Assembly: GCA_028015205.1 (NCBI GenBank)
Contig: CM051521.1
Span: forward strand, 103,764,513 to 103,828,512
DNA from: Mytilisepta virgata
Lineage: Eukaryota; Mollusca; Bivalvia; Mytilida; Mytilidae
Length of the DNA: 64,000 nucleotides
Direction of reading: 5' to 3'
The notes below the pieces were generated by a model. That model had not been told where the DNA came from. It ran no database searches and saw only the letters and a list, made by a program, of their open reading frames with translations. Made by a program: the position numbers and the translations under genes. Below, piece by piece: positions 53,601 through 57,882 of this stretch (position 1 is its first letter; the number at the start of each line of letters is the position of its first letter).

Positions 53601-56600
53601 CAGAGAAGTGAATCGGAGGTAAAACTTAACCTGTTAATATAGAGCAATAAGTAGGTCAGAGTGACCTTATTTTGGTGGAAGGCTGTGTTACTCCCTGAGA
53701 TACATCCTCACACCATGTTATATGATTGTAGGTCCCTTGGTATCGGAGAACTGAACTTGGACGTAAAACTTAACCTTAACTTCATGATGCACCTGCACAG
53801 AAAAATATATGACCCTATGTTAACTAGTAACTGAGAGCTGGCTGTGGACGTGGATGCGGACGCAGATGCCGGGGCGACTCCAATAGCCTCCCTCAACTTT
53901 GTTGAGGCGAACTAAAAAGGTGGTTGAAAAATTCAGAATCGGACGAGAATACCTTTTCATTGTCTTTTGACCACCTAAGTACCATTTCTGGCATGTTTTG
54001 TTCCCATTGGCCTAGTGGTTTCAGACAAGAAGATCTTTAAGTAAATTTCCCATAGGGTCCTATGTTAAACTATTTTCAGTTCTGTTGGCCATCTTGGATG
54101 ATGGGCCGGGTCATCAGATACAATTCCGAAAGAGGACTGCCTAAGGACCATTGCTGTCAAGTTTTTTTCCAATTGGCCTAGTGGTTTCAGAGGAGATCTT
54201 TACAGCAAAGTTTATGATGACAGACACCGGATGCTACGTGAGTGATGGCAATAGCTCACATGACCTTTTAGGCCAGGTGACCAAAAAAGGGTGTATAATA
54301 CAGTATCTACCTTCTGCGTTGAGTATATCAGAATTTTTTTTGCATTCTTCTTTTCTTTTGGTAAAAAATTTCATTTGCTGATTTTTGCACCTTCAAAATT
54401 ATGTTGGGAGAAGACTTCCATGTATCACTGCATGCCAATTCTTTATACATTTAGCATCTAAAAATCTGAAGGTTTTCTTTTAATTCACCTACCTCTAAAA
54501 TCAAATGCAAAGGAAATCCTGTTGGCAAACATACTGTTAGTACAACCCAGTGGAGAGTAACCAGTCACATTACTGCTATCTGTAGACAAAGCCTCCCATG
54601 TTTCTGACATTCCACAGCCAATATACACTGCAGTGTTTGACCCTCGCATTTTCACTGGTGGAACACCTACATTTGCACATTGATATTTCCAATTATTCAT
54701 TTAATTTGTTTGAATTTCCAATCTTCATAACCATACAATGAATTTAATAGAATAGTTTAATCGTCTAAATAGTAACATGTATGACAAAGATAAAATGCCT
54801 CTAATCTTAAGCATGACAACTAGACAATTTCCTTGAACTATTACTAATTGTTGAAGCAAAAATACTTCTATTCCAACTTCGAGTTAATATGCATTTCCTT
54901 ATATATAGGATAAATTACATAATTTTTTATGTATCTGTCCAGTGGTTAATGAATTTTCACTAACAAGCAATTCTTGTCATCAGTTTTGTTACCAAATTGT
55001 TTCACAATCCAGAAATTCCGCAAAAATGATCCAAATGTATCCATAATGAGGTGCATGTCCATTATATATATACAAACACTCTACCGAGTTTGAAGGCTCT
55101 GGATTTAAAATTGTACGAGGAGTTGATTACACAAAATAGGTACCCTATTTTCCCCACCAGTCCGCCCGACATTCACCATACTATAACCTGGATTTCATGC
55201 CGTGTAACCTGGCCAAAAATTATGTAAAGATCTATAATAAATAGTTAGAAAATTAAAGTGCCTTCAATCTTTTGTACAAACCAGAATCTATCAATGCTTC
55301 AAATGTTAATTCCAACATTATACGGAGTTGTGGATCCATATTGTTGGCCAGTTTTGGAGGCACACCAAAAAATCCTGCGTCAAATTTACTTATATCTTTC
55401 AGGGTACCAGACTTGTGTGGAAGTCCATGTGATCCTAAAATCATAAGGAAAGCTACTATATTTAACCTGGTTATATATTCTGCATATGTTAATTTGTATT
55501 GCATTAATATTAACTGACCAAAATACATCACTGTAAAAATAATGTTTGGATTTTTTCCACCAATCCATTTAAAAATTTAGAGTTGGTAGGATATTATTTT
55601 TTACCTTACTTTTGGAAATTTTCATTGGTCTCTACCACAGAGGTGTTTACCCTTTCTGGTGTTTTCAGTAATGTTTACAGTTTTTGTCAGTTATTAGGGC
55701 CCTTTGTCAGTAATCTCAAATTTGAGCATGAAAACTACCATAGAGACCCTACATCAAAGCATTTTATATTGTGTTAAGTCTAGAAACAATCCGACTTTTC
55801 ATCTTCAATCTTGTTAAAAAACGCTTTTTATAACTTGAAAATCAAGCCTAATTACGAAACATTTACACAAAGAGGAATAAAAAAATTTGGTACAAAACCG
55901 GAAAGCGTAATTTCCGGAGGTAAATCAGTAATCCATATTCTGAATGTAAAATCCGGGACAATTATGGAAATTCTGTTATAGTAAATACCTCTGCTGACAT
56001 TCCGAATTTAATAATGGTTACTGAAAATTTACAAAAATGTTAAGGTAGATACAGAAGAATAGGATTATTTGGGTAATTGTAAATCGGCGGAGCTACAAAT
56101 CGGTCCCATTACTCGTAATGGAGAAAAAAAAAATTTTACCTATTGCAATAAGAGGTTGTGTTTACCTGAAATATCACTGAATTGTATAATTTCCAGCATG
56201 TTAAATGTAAATTTACTTCATCATTAATTTTGAAATTGTTCTTTTGCACATCTGGTCATTTTATCAGTTTCAAAATTTTCTTTCCGCCATGATAGACTTC
56301 ACAAGATTGCAGGAGGCGTGGCCTGACCTTATATGGATATTCTTACTACGACTATATTGTCCTATATCGGGGGAACTAGTATATTCATTTTATGGCTTTT
56401 GCATAATTCATCTTAAACAGAATGTTTTTAGTTTCATCAATGGATACCTACATAATTTTAAGTATGTTCTAAAATAATATGAAAAGAACCTTTTCATCTC
56501 TGTATGACGGACTTTGTATCGGACACTGTAAATTGCTCGAAACACAGCACAACAATCTACCGCTTTTCGACTAGCAGAAATCAACGTCATAAAACCCTTA

Positions 56601-57282
56601 AGTCATAATGCCATTGCGCTTGCTGGTGAGCAGAAACAATAGGAAGTTTGGTCTTTAAAGACTCGAAAAAGAGTAGGCTAAAACGCCTTTCGCACCCACC
56701 AAGTGGAGAGGGATTAGTATAAGTTGTTATAACTTGTTTCCCAATCCACTTTAAATAAATAAGTTTTAAACTATGATGCAAAACAGAATTTTTCAATTTT
56801 GATTAATCAGTTACTGGAATTGCCAATTGTGGGCATCTTGGTTTGGTGAGTAGGATGGAAACTGAATTGACATCCTCCCGTAAATGCCTAAATTGACTGA
56901 ATAGTTTTAGAGAACAGGCAATTCATAATTTCTTGTTTCATTTACAAGAGCATCATTTCTAAAAAGACTGAAATGAATTGGCAAACTAACTATCAACTGA
57001 AGCCTAGGACCTAAATAATTCAGAAATGGGAATTATTCAATTACAGGAAAACTAAATTATAAAATCAAGTACACATATCATATCCAAACAACCTGACTCC
57101 CATCTCCTATTGACAGTAACCATACTTTCTCCATTCATCAGATGTCTTCTGAACTCATCCATGTTTTCTGATTCTGGCAGACGACAGGAAATTCCACTGA
57201 TGACGACATAATCCATGGACCCATCTGGTCGTTCCCCTTGACTGGTAAAAGGGGAAAACCCATCTCCAACAGTAGCTGGCAT
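146..57282 (-). CDS. FASN-like type I fatty acid synthase (17 coding exons, 3' end outside window)
   Basis: Spliced gene, exons (high to low): 57093-57282, 55282-55434, 54493-54666, 26622-26822, 25495-25617, 24499-25160, 22866-23099, 22163-22352, 20803-21032, 18268-18566, 17374-17756, 13901-14158, 10906-11112, 9501-10722, 6898-7028, 5337-5605, 146-503. All junctions keep one frame, about 1,761 residues so far. Domain order matches cytosolic animal FAS: KS (about 24-420), linker, AT (about 510-720), DH (about 850-1100), degenerate methyltransferase (about 1120-1410), start of structural KR, ER (from about 1560). Seen intact: AT Ser600 in GHSVGE and His702, DH His896 and Asp1049. Seen altered: KS Cys182 sits in NGCASG rather than TACSSS, the first KS His is Gly315, and the ER glycine motif reads [10 protein letters not shown]. 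Known role of the family: palmitate synthesis from malonyl-CoA. I infer a diverged paralogue with doubtful KS and ER activity. One junction (exon 9 to 10) needs a GC donor. Confidence 0.9.
504..1243. other. Part of intron 16, nothing recognised
   Basis: AT-rich intron sequence with no open frame of note and no repeat that I recognise. Confidence 0.5.
1298..4604 (+). mobile_element. pogo/Tigger DNA transposon (3.3 kb)
   Basis: Terminal inverted repeats CAGTAGACTCC...GGATA at 1298 and its complement ending GGAGTCTACTG at 4604. TA lies on both sides (1296-1297, 4605-4606), the target duplication of the Tc1/mariner/pogo group. It contains one transposase reading frame at 2205-3724. Confidence 0.85.
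2205..3724 (+). pseudogene. pogo/Tigger transposase, broken by two nonsense codons and a frameshift
   Basis: One frame carries a CENP-B-type N-terminal helix-turn-helix ([20 protein letters not shown], then ISQAQVSRI) and a DDE domain with Asp residues in [22 protein letters not shown] and [16 protein letters not shown]. In-frame TAG codons fall at 2367-2369 and 2625-2627; the second is one C-to-T change from CAG. Near 3530-3555 homology moves to the -1 frame, which reads [16 protein letters not shown] and ends at 3724. The enzyme would excise and insert the element at TA sites. It is inactive as sequenced but only lightly decayed, so recent in origin. Confidence 0.88.
5337..5605 (-). CDS. 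FASN-like exon 16 (ER N-terminus)
   Basis: 269 nt, phase 1 to 0, acceptor TTTTTTACAG, donor GTAGGT. It encodes [36 protein letters not shown] and [23 protein letters not shown] has YASLNFRD.MLATGKL; here N-F-R is G-I-K. A (TA)n microsatellite lies directly upstream of the acceptor. Confidence 0.93.
5618..5648. repeat. (TA)n microsatellite next to the exon 16 acceptor
   Basis: About 15 TA units directly on the intron side of the exon 16 acceptor. On the coding strand it lies within 15-45 bases of the splice site. The rest of intron 15 (5649-6897) shows nothing recognisable. Confidence 0.9.
6898..7028 (-). CDS. FASN-like exon 15 (before ER)
   Basis: 131 nt, phase 2 to 1, acceptor AATTGTAG, donor GTAAAA. 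It encodes [20 protein letters not shown] then [20 protein letters not shown], matching FAS KDLVMNVYRDG.WGSFRHLLL just before the ER domain. Confidence 0.92.
7229..7861. mobile_element. TIR element, 633 bp, superfamily unresolved
   Basis: Ends CAGGGATGATTC and its exact complement GAATCATCCCTG, flanked by CTGGA on both sides (7224-7228 and 7862-7866). The CAGGG start recalls hAT elements, but those make 8-bp duplications and only 5 bp match here. It contains no gene. Confidence 0.6.
7982..9260. mobile_element. Harbinger/PIF-type MITE with TAA duplication
   Basis: Terminal inverted repeats of about 32 bp begin GGCCAACTAAAATTAATT at 7982; the complement ends TTAATTTTAATTGGCC at 9260. TAA lies immediately outside both ends (7979-7981, 9261-9263). 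A 3-bp T-A-A duplication with G/C-starting termini fits PIF/Harbinger. A VNTR repeat copy (8177-9117) is nested inside. No transposase remains. Confidence 0.75.
8177..9117 (+). repeat. Family A dispersed VNTR repeat, copy 1
   Basis: Starts ACTAGAGGCTC...GAGCCTG...CGCTCACCTGG and ends ATGTGAGCTAAAAAA after GGACGCCAAGTGATGGC. The two ends are complementary (GCTCACCTGG / CCAGGTGAGC in better copies). Internal monomers contain GGTGGCCATGTT and CCAATCAGAA motifs. It is nested in the MITE of 7982-9260. Confidence 0.85.
9501..10722 (-). CDS. FASN-like exon 14 (pseudo-methyltransferase and start of structural KR)
   Basis: 1222 nt, phase 1 to 2, acceptor CTTTCCAG, donor GTAATA. It starts [19 protein letters not shown] (FAS: VVVNR.LDTTVAGG) and ends [20 protein letters not shown] (FAS: GMVNCLR.EPGG..IR). 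Between lies the methyltransferase fold, with [10 protein letters not shown] where an active enzyme would have a glycine-rich SAM loop. That loss is usual in animal FAS, so it is structural here. The largest exon in the window. Confidence 0.93.
10906..11112 (-). CDS. FASN-like exon 13 (DH C-terminus)
   Basis: 207 nt, phase 1 to 1, acceptor TTTTTTAG. It encodes [20 protein letters not shown]; Asp1049 in FIDTMMQ is the second DH catalytic residue (FAS FLDTMLQ). Two tandem donors, GTAGTA at 10905 and GTATTA at 10902, differ by one codon and both join in frame, so the end may be 10906 or 10903. Confidence 0.88.
11139..11710 (+). repeat. Family A VNTR repeat, copy 2 (3' truncated)
   Basis: Starts CTAGAGGTTCCAAGGAGC and contains about three monomers with GGTGGCCATCTTGGATGG. 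The usual CCAGGTGAGCT end is absent. Lies in intron 12, about 30 bp from the exon 13 acceptor side. Confidence 0.75.
12371..13873 (+). repeat. Family A-type ends around a different tandem unit
   Basis: Starts AAGAGGCTCCCGAGAGCC and ends TTGCCAGGTGAGCTAAG. The inside (about 12420-13060) is a different repeat of roughly 110-150 bp containing GGTTGCTATGGACTTTTTCA and GACCTTGACTCTTGACC, followed by 0.8 kb of non-repetitive DNA. The same termini therefore carry different cores. Confidence 0.65.
13901..14158 (-). CDS. FASN-like exon 12 (DH)
   Basis: 258 nt, phase 1 to 1, acceptor TGTTCAG, donor GTATCA. It encodes [31 protein letters not shown] and [20 protein letters not shown]. The last piece aligns with DVYKELRLRGYDYGPHFQG; the GP is changed to DG. 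A dispersed repeat ends about 25 bp beyond the donor. Confidence 0.93.
14746..17060 (+). repeat. Family A VNTR repeat, copy 3 (longest)
   Basis: Starts ACTAGAGGCTCTCAAGAGCC. About a dozen monomers of 130-190 bp follow, each with a core like CATAGGGTCCTATGTTAAAC, GGCCATCTTGG and GAGGACCATCTAAGGACC. The 3' end is not clear. It fills most of intron 11. Confidence 0.8.
17374..17756 (-). CDS. FASN-like exon 11 (DH N-terminal hotdog)
   Basis: 383 nt, phase 2 to 1, acceptor ATACAG, donor GTATGT. It encodes [38 protein letters not shown], then [20 protein letters not shown]. The H...G.....P dehydratase motif is intact (His896). Confidence 0.95.
18268..18566 (-). CDS. FASN-like exon 10 (AT end to DH linker)
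   Basis: 299 nt, phase 0 to 2, acceptor GTTGTAG, consensus donor GTAAGTG. It encodes [20 protein letters not shown], then [19 protein letters not shown] and [20 protein letters not shown]. These align nearly residue for residue with the FAS AT C-terminus ([41 protein letters not shown]). Confidence 0.95.
18915..19060. repeat. Palindromic MITE-like hairpin
   Basis: TTCAGAAGAAGGTAAT...AATTATTAAAT...GTTATTTTTC is mirrored by AAAATAACCC...ATTTAATAATTAT...ATTACCACCTTCTGAA, a stem of about 60 bp per arm around position 18990. Lies in intron 9 with no coding capacity. Confidence 0.7.
19100..19180. repeat. Inverted repeat with CTCTCGTCGATTC arms
   Basis: GCTCTCGTCGATTC and GTTATTTTGCTCTC are followed about 35 bp on by GAATCGACGAGAGC and AAAATAAC. 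Probably the end of another small foldback element. Confidence 0.6.
19627..20478. mobile_element. Tc1/mariner-type MITE (TA duplication)
   Basis: Ends CTGTGGATTCATT and its exact complement AATGAATCCACAG, with TA at 19625-19626 and 20479-20480. Subterminal regions on both sides contain TATCCAACGAAAA / TTCGTGGATA motifs in opposite orientation. 852 bp, no gene, inside intron 9. Confidence 0.75.
20803..21032 (-). CDS. FASN-like exon 9 (AT C-terminal part), uncertain 3' boundary
   Basis: 230 nt if the GC donor is used. It encodes [35 protein letters not shown] and [18 protein letters not shown], with AT catalytic His702 in AFHS. The open frame runs on to a TAA at 20770-20772, just before a good GT donor. 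Exon 10 begins phase 0 with IIKPKPRT. An AAG/GCCAGT GC-type donor at 20802 gives an in-frame join one residue shorter than FAS. The GT donor at 20763 (AAAG/GTGTAT) also fits the phase but leaves the stop in frame. Confidence 0.8.
21113..21303 (+). repeat. Family A VNTR repeat, 5'-truncated copy 4
   Basis: Short 3' fragment with GGTGGCCATGTTTTTTTGAC and the terminus TTGGCTAGGTGAGCTAAG. It stands just before copy 5 in intron 8. Confidence 0.7.
21361..22148 (+). repeat. Family A VNTR repeat, copy 5 (both ends present)
   Basis: Starts ACTAGAGGCTCCCAGGAGCC and ends GGCCTGGTGAGCTAAAAA, with four to five monomers between. Its end is about 15 bp from the exon 8 donor, so nearly all of intron 8's 5' side is repeat. 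Confidence 0.8.
22163..22352 (-). CDS. FASN-like exon 8 (AT active-site serine)
   Basis: 190 nt, phase 0 to 1, donor GTATTT. It encodes [16 protein letters not shown], then [16 protein letters not shown] with the catalytic Ser600 in GHSxG, and [12 protein letters not shown] with the acyl-carboxylate-binding Arg context. AT therefore looks competent. A dispersed repeat ends within about 15 bp of its donor. Confidence 0.94.
22393..22457. repeat. 65-bp near-perfect hairpin
   Basis: CCTCTGTATAAAGGGCA and GGCACA are mirrored by TGTGCC and TGCCCTTTATATAGAGG. The arms straddle a short loop around 22425. It lies in intron 7, 40 bp outside the exon 8 acceptor. The rest of intron 7 has a GATTACACAAA..TAGGTACCCTA repeat also seen near 55120-55150. 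Confidence 0.75.
22866..23099 (-). CDS. FASN-like exon 7 (AT N-terminus)
   Basis: 234 nt, phase 0 to 0, acceptor TTTTAG, donor GTTTGT. It encodes [19 protein letters not shown], the FAS malonyl/acetyltransferase opening (canonical PVWF..SGMG.QW), and ends SFVALAAIQ. Confidence 0.94.
23321..24416 (+). repeat. Family A VNTR repeat, copies 6 and 7 (tandem)
   Basis: Two 5' ends (CTAGAGGCTCAGCCC at 23321 and again at 23558), monomers with AAACAAGAATT..CCATGGTGGCCATGTTTG, and one 3' end GGCCAGGTGAGCTAAAAA. The monomer type resembles copy 1 rather than copy 3. Inside intron 6. Confidence 0.8.
24499..25160 (-). CDS. FASN-like exon 6 (KS C-terminus and linker)
   Basis: 662 nt, phase 1 to 0. It begins [15 protein letters not shown], covers [20 protein letters not shown] (aligned to Y.EAHGTGT.VGDP.E), then [20 protein letters not shown] and [18 protein letters not shown]. 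The second catalytic His (GHTEAASG, residue 353) is present. The His of HGTGT is replaced by Gly315. The KS-AT linker ends with [17 protein letters not shown]. The acceptor is CAGCAG, a tandem NAGNAG site; both choices stay in frame. Confidence 0.93.
25161..25494. other. Intron 5
   Basis: AT-rich spacer between exon 6 and exon 5. An open frame at 25189-25428 on the minus strand has no resemblance to FAS and is not counted as coding. Confidence 0.6.
25495..25617 (-). CDS. FASN-like exon 5 (KS)
   Basis: 123 nt, phase 1 to 1, acceptor TTTTCAG, donor GTACGG. It encodes [18 protein letters not shown] then [15 protein letters not shown], matching the G.G..RSEG..V.LL and RVY..I segments of FAS KS domains. 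The loop that follows lacks the usual N.DG residues. It is too short to appear as a long open frame and was found from splice sites and homology. Confidence 0.88.
25968..26352. mobile_element. Mutator-type MITE (9-bp duplication, ~100-bp TIRs)
   Basis: The 385-bp element begins CAATCTAATTAAAAACC and ends with its exact complement. Inverted homology continues for about 100 bp (CGATCTCTCATCGCTCCCG and GAGGTCACATGTGAGTGA on one side, complements on the other). TATTTATAC flanks it at 25959-25967 and 26353-26361. A 9-bp duplication and long TIRs fit Mutator-like elements. It lies in intron 4 and carries no gene. Confidence 0.85.
26622..26822 (-). CDS. FASN-like exon 4 (KS active-site cysteine)
   Basis: 201 nt, phase 1 to 1, acceptor ACACAG. 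Reads [18 protein letters not shown] followed by [19 protein letters not shown]. Joined to exon 3 it continues FDFRG-PSI with no gap against FAS. The nucleophile Cys is kept (residue 182), but the normally invariant DTACSSS context is RNGCASG. The donor at 26621 (GTACAA) gives the family's spacing to exon 5; a second in-frame donor 18 nt further would add six unaligned residues. Confidence 0.9.
26823..27175. other. Start of the distal part of intron 3, nothing recognised
   Basis: Ordinary AT-rich intron sequence between exon 4 and the first repeat of intron 3. Confidence 0.5.
27176..28834 (+). repeat. Family A VNTR repeat, copy 8 (both ends present)
   Basis: Starts AACTAGAGGCTCTCTAGAGC and ends GGGTCAGGTGAGCTAAAAA. 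About seven monomers of roughly 160 bp follow the type CATAGGGCCCTATGTTAAAC, GGCTGTGGCGGCCATCT, GAAAGAGGACCATCTAAGG. The 3' portion switches to a second monomer type with GACGCCAAGTGATGAGAATA. Confidence 0.85.
29040..29132 (+). repeat. Partial ~145-bp tandem-repeat unit, left flank of the giant element
   Basis: Contains GTGTTACTCCCCGAGGTG and GTCCCTTGGTATTGGAGAA, then stops at GTAAAACTTAA where the giant element begins. The same unit resumes at 53337 with TTAACCTAAGTCAATGAAGC. Confidence 0.8.
29133..29222 (+). repeat. Left terminal inverted repeat of the giant element
   Basis: About 90 bp beginning AGTGGAACTAAAACGCTTAT and reaching CCCGATGAAATTCGG. Matches the complement of 53247-53336 except for about four positions. 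Confidence 0.88.
29501..29815 (+). pseudogene. THAP-domain exon with premature stop
   Basis: ATG at 29501 opens [20 protein letters not shown], then [19 protein letters not shown] and KHSAICS. A TAA at 29666-29668 follows, then [19 protein letters not shown] in the same frame. This is the C2CH THAP zinc finger: C-x4-C, the FP and W, then C-x2-H. The stop replaces the residue between Cys-Ser and His-Phe. The frame stays open beyond to [11 protein letters not shown], where a donor is likely (for example GTATAC at about 29797). THAP domains bind DNA and are found in P-element and Kolobok transposases as well as host proteins. Its place inside the left end of the TTAA element suggests a transposase exon. 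Confidence 0.75.
30960..31890 (+). repeat. Left subterminal array of a 16-bp palindrome
   Basis: About 13 occurrences, some degenerate, of AGAATAAATTTATTCT between 31107 and 31880, spaced about 46-60 bp, with spacer AAATCCAAATGTACAATCTT. It starts with a segment (GGAAATTCTTTGATGTCC ... ATGGCAAAA) found in inverse orientation at 52345-52450. Confidence 0.9.
32380..32635 (+). repeat. Family A VNTR repeat fragment
   Basis: Two monomers with GGCTCTGGCTGCCATCTTAG and CCAATTGGCTTTGTGG, without either terminus. It ends where the next tandem repeat begins. Confidence 0.7.
32640..33360 (+). repeat. ~145-bp tandem repeat (same unit as element flanks)
   Basis: About five units with GGTGGGAGGCTGTGTTACTC, AGATGCACCCTCACACCAAG and TAGGTCAGAGTGACCTAATT. 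The last is a perfect inverted AGGTCA-N3-TGACCT. The same unit flanks the giant element outside its ends. Confidence 0.85.
33450..34840 (+). repeat. 147-bp tandem repeat, about 9 copies
   Basis: The unit contains GAAGTTTCATTGATACACTA, CTAAATGCAAAACTTAACC, GAGTCGCTCAAGCATA and TAGGTCATAATGACCCAATT. The start of AAGTTTTGTTGATAC recurs at 33609 and 33756. Copies are only slightly diverged. It ends with GGACGGACATACAAGGGC. Confidence 0.9.
34850..36500. other. Interior of the giant element, no gene seen
   Basis: AT-rich, with short open frames only (such as 35695-35907) that resemble nothing I know. Confidence 0.5.
36825..37080 (+). repeat. Family A-like repeat fragment
   Basis: Two partial monomers with CCCATAGGGTTTCAATATAA and ATTTTGAATTTCTGATTGG. 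No termini. Confidence 0.6.
37240..37450 (+). repeat. Short tandem repeat, ~35-bp unit
   Basis: Five units like GGGGAAACTCAGTATATACC followed by CATTTTGCCGG. Related units in opposite orientation occur at 36540-36650 (GAGTATATACCCAATTCCCC), so the two may be ends of one foldback element. Confidence 0.7.
38077..38104. repeat. Poly-C / (CA)n microsatellite
   Basis: Seventeen C followed by ACACACACACA. Confidence 0.9.
38105..42860. other. Interior of the giant element, non-repetitive, no recognised gene
   Basis: It contains a (CT)n tract at 38572-38589 and a few short open frames. The longest, 40120-40428 plus (102 codons, [20 protein letters not shown]), matches no family I know. No DDE-type or other transposase motifs were seen. 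Confidence 0.5.
42867..43355 (+). repeat. Dispersed repeat with duplicated core
   Basis: Begins AACTAGAACTGTCCTGAAAG and a poly-C tract (42895-42911), ends AACTTCGTTTGCGGGGGTAT. The inside holds two diverged copies of ACTCCATAAAGTTTCATGAG and GGAGGAGTTGCGGACAAC about 190 bp apart. Confidence 0.65.
43356..45712. other. Interior of the giant element, unassigned
   Basis: Overlapping short frames occur at 43280-43662 and one at 44093-44275 ([20 protein letters not shown]), all unknown. No repeat boundaries were recognised. Confidence 0.45.
45713..47752 (-). repeat. Family A VNTR repeat, two to three joined copies in reverse orientation
   Basis: On the minus strand the 5' end is CTAGAGGCTCCCAGAAGCC (47752) and the 3' ends are at 45853 (complement of TTAGCTCACTTGGCCC) and 45713. 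A second 5' end lies at about 47243 (complement of GGCTCCTGGGAGCC). About nine monomers. This is the only clear reverse copy in the window. Confidence 0.8.
48056..48086. repeat. 31-bp near-perfect palindrome at a repeat end
   Basis: TATACGACCGCAAAA / TTTTTGCGGTCGTATA. It begins a repeat that contains GTCGTCGTCGTCAGCGTC; a related end (CTGCGGTCGTATCAAGCTGC) occurs at 50826-50845. Confidence 0.85.
49341..49911. mobile_element. Harbinger/PIF-type MITE (TAA duplication, empty site nearby)
   Basis: 571 bp. Left end GGCCATTTATTTTTAATTAG, then TTGGTTTACGGAT; right end ATCCGTAAACCAATTAATTA to GGCC. TAA on both sides (49338-49340, 49912-49914). It interrupts the tandem unit AACTTTAGTTTAATGAACTT, which is uninterrupted at about 50057-50076. 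Confidence 0.85.
50272..50400 (+). repeat. 36-bp tandem repeat with internal palindrome
   Basis: Four copies of CAATAGCAAGAAATCTTCAA followed by TTGCACAGTATTGTG. TTGCACAGTATTGTGCAA is nearly self-complementary. Confidence 0.85.
51501..51568 (-). repeat. tRNA-like head of a SINE
   Basis: On the minus strand: GTGATCTCGTGGTAGCATGC (A-box-like) and GGTCGCAGGTTCGATCTCTG (B-box-like GGTTCGATC). The body continues to about 51370 with no tRNA 3' structure. It looks like a tRNA-derived SINE rather than a functional tRNA gene. Confidence 0.55.
51660..52450 (-). repeat. Right subterminal array, mirror image of the left
   Basis: About 12 occurrences of the same palindrome with spacer AAGAAGATTGTACATTTGGA, the complement of the left spacer. 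It ends with GCCATTTTGATGGAATTTTT and AAAAAGGACATCCAAG, complementary to 30990-31070. Confidence 0.9.
52451..53246. other. Right arm of the giant element, no gene seen
   Basis: AT-rich. 53100-53240 is more GC-rich (CCGGAAATAGCGCTGATTGG), comparable in position and character to 29300-29340 on the left, but without clear inverted homology. Confidence 0.5.
53247..53336 (-). repeat. Right terminal inverted repeat of the giant element
   Basis: The complement of the left end; reads CGGGTTTTTTGCGTTTTTAT and finishes GCGTTTTAGTTCCACT at 53336, followed by TTAA. Confidence 0.88.
53337..53915 (+). repeat. ~145-bp tandem repeat, right flank of the giant element
   Basis: Resumes with TTAACCTAAGTCAATGAAGC directly after the element, runs for about three units, and ends with the hairpin CCTCAACTTTGTTGAGG and GCGAACTAAAAA. 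It includes AGGTCAGAGTGACCT at 53366-53380. Confidence 0.85.
53940..54287 (+). repeat. Family A VNTR repeat, 5'-truncated copy
   Basis: Two monomers (CCATAGGGTCCTATGTTAAA, GGCCATCTTGGATGATGGG), then ATGGCAATAGCTCACATGAC and the terminus GGCCAGGTGACCAAAAAA. Lies about 200 bp from the exon 3 donor side. Confidence 0.8.
54493..54666 (-). CDS. FASN-like exon 3 (KS)
   Basis: 174 nt, phase 1 to 1, with a strong GTAGGT donor. It encodes [18 protein letters not shown] and the [14 protein letters not shown] stretch that in FAS leads directly into the active-site loop. The following intron is 27.7 kb because a giant mobile element lies in it. Confidence 0.93.
54667..57092. other. Introns 1 and 2, nothing mobile recognised
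   Basis: Apart from exon 2 this is AT-rich spacer. 55120-55160 has the GATTACACAAAATAGGTACC segment shared with 22480-22530 and 22690-22710. Confidence 0.5.
55282..55434 (-). CDS. FASN-like exon 2 (KS)
   Basis: 153 nt, phase 1 to phase 1, acceptor TTTTAG and donor GTTTGT. It encodes [14 protein letters not shown], then [18 protein letters not shown], and [12 protein letters not shown]. This is the KS segment with the family's FFGV..K....MDPQ..L.LE motif, colinear with vertebrate FAS. Confidence 0.92.
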
Positions 57283-57287
57283 TTCAC
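57093..57287 (-). CDS. FASN-like exon 1 (first coding exon, KS N-terminus)
   Basis: Coding from ATG at 57282 to 57093 (190 nt, residues 1-63, ends phase 1 before a GT at 57092). A 22-residue leader precedes [18 protein letters not shown], the conserved start of an animal FAS KS. The ATG lies five bases after an AG preceded by an acceptor-like stretch (exon edge near 57287), so a separate upstream 5' UTR exon is likely; I could not identify it. No promoter was recognised. Confidence 0.85.
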
Positions 57288-57882
57288 CTGAGCTAAATAT
57301 AATACAATTATTAATGCAAACTCTTTTATAAGAATTATCTAATAAAGTCTATTTGACTTCTATAGGTCTTCAAAAATTAAATTTTAAAATTAAAATATTC
57401 TACTGTTTTACAATCTTTTCCTATTGATAAAAGAAAATTAAACACATATTTTCAGAATTTTTGCTCCATTTTTACACAAGTTACCCTTACATGTACAAGT
57501 AGGTATCTATAGTAATATTTTAATTACTGAAATTTTTCCAATGCGAACAAGTATAGTATCTTACCCGTACTATGTAAACAAAAATAGAAAAATGTGCAAT
57601 TACATCATACCATGTGACTAGTCAATTTAAATAATGAGATTTCAGAACATAAATTGCATAAAAATATGGTATTTTCTGTTAAATTTTGTTATCCCTTCTC
57701 TGTAATGTTATTTGCGACATAAATTTGCTTTTAATTTGGTTCTTTACTATAATATTTAAACATACTTTTTGTTTGGTGTTGTGTTGTCCATTTACGCATT
57801 TATTTGATTGGGAACACACCTTCAGATGAAGATAAAATTTCGTGACAAAAAAACTTCAAATTTTGATTTTATCTTAAAGGGC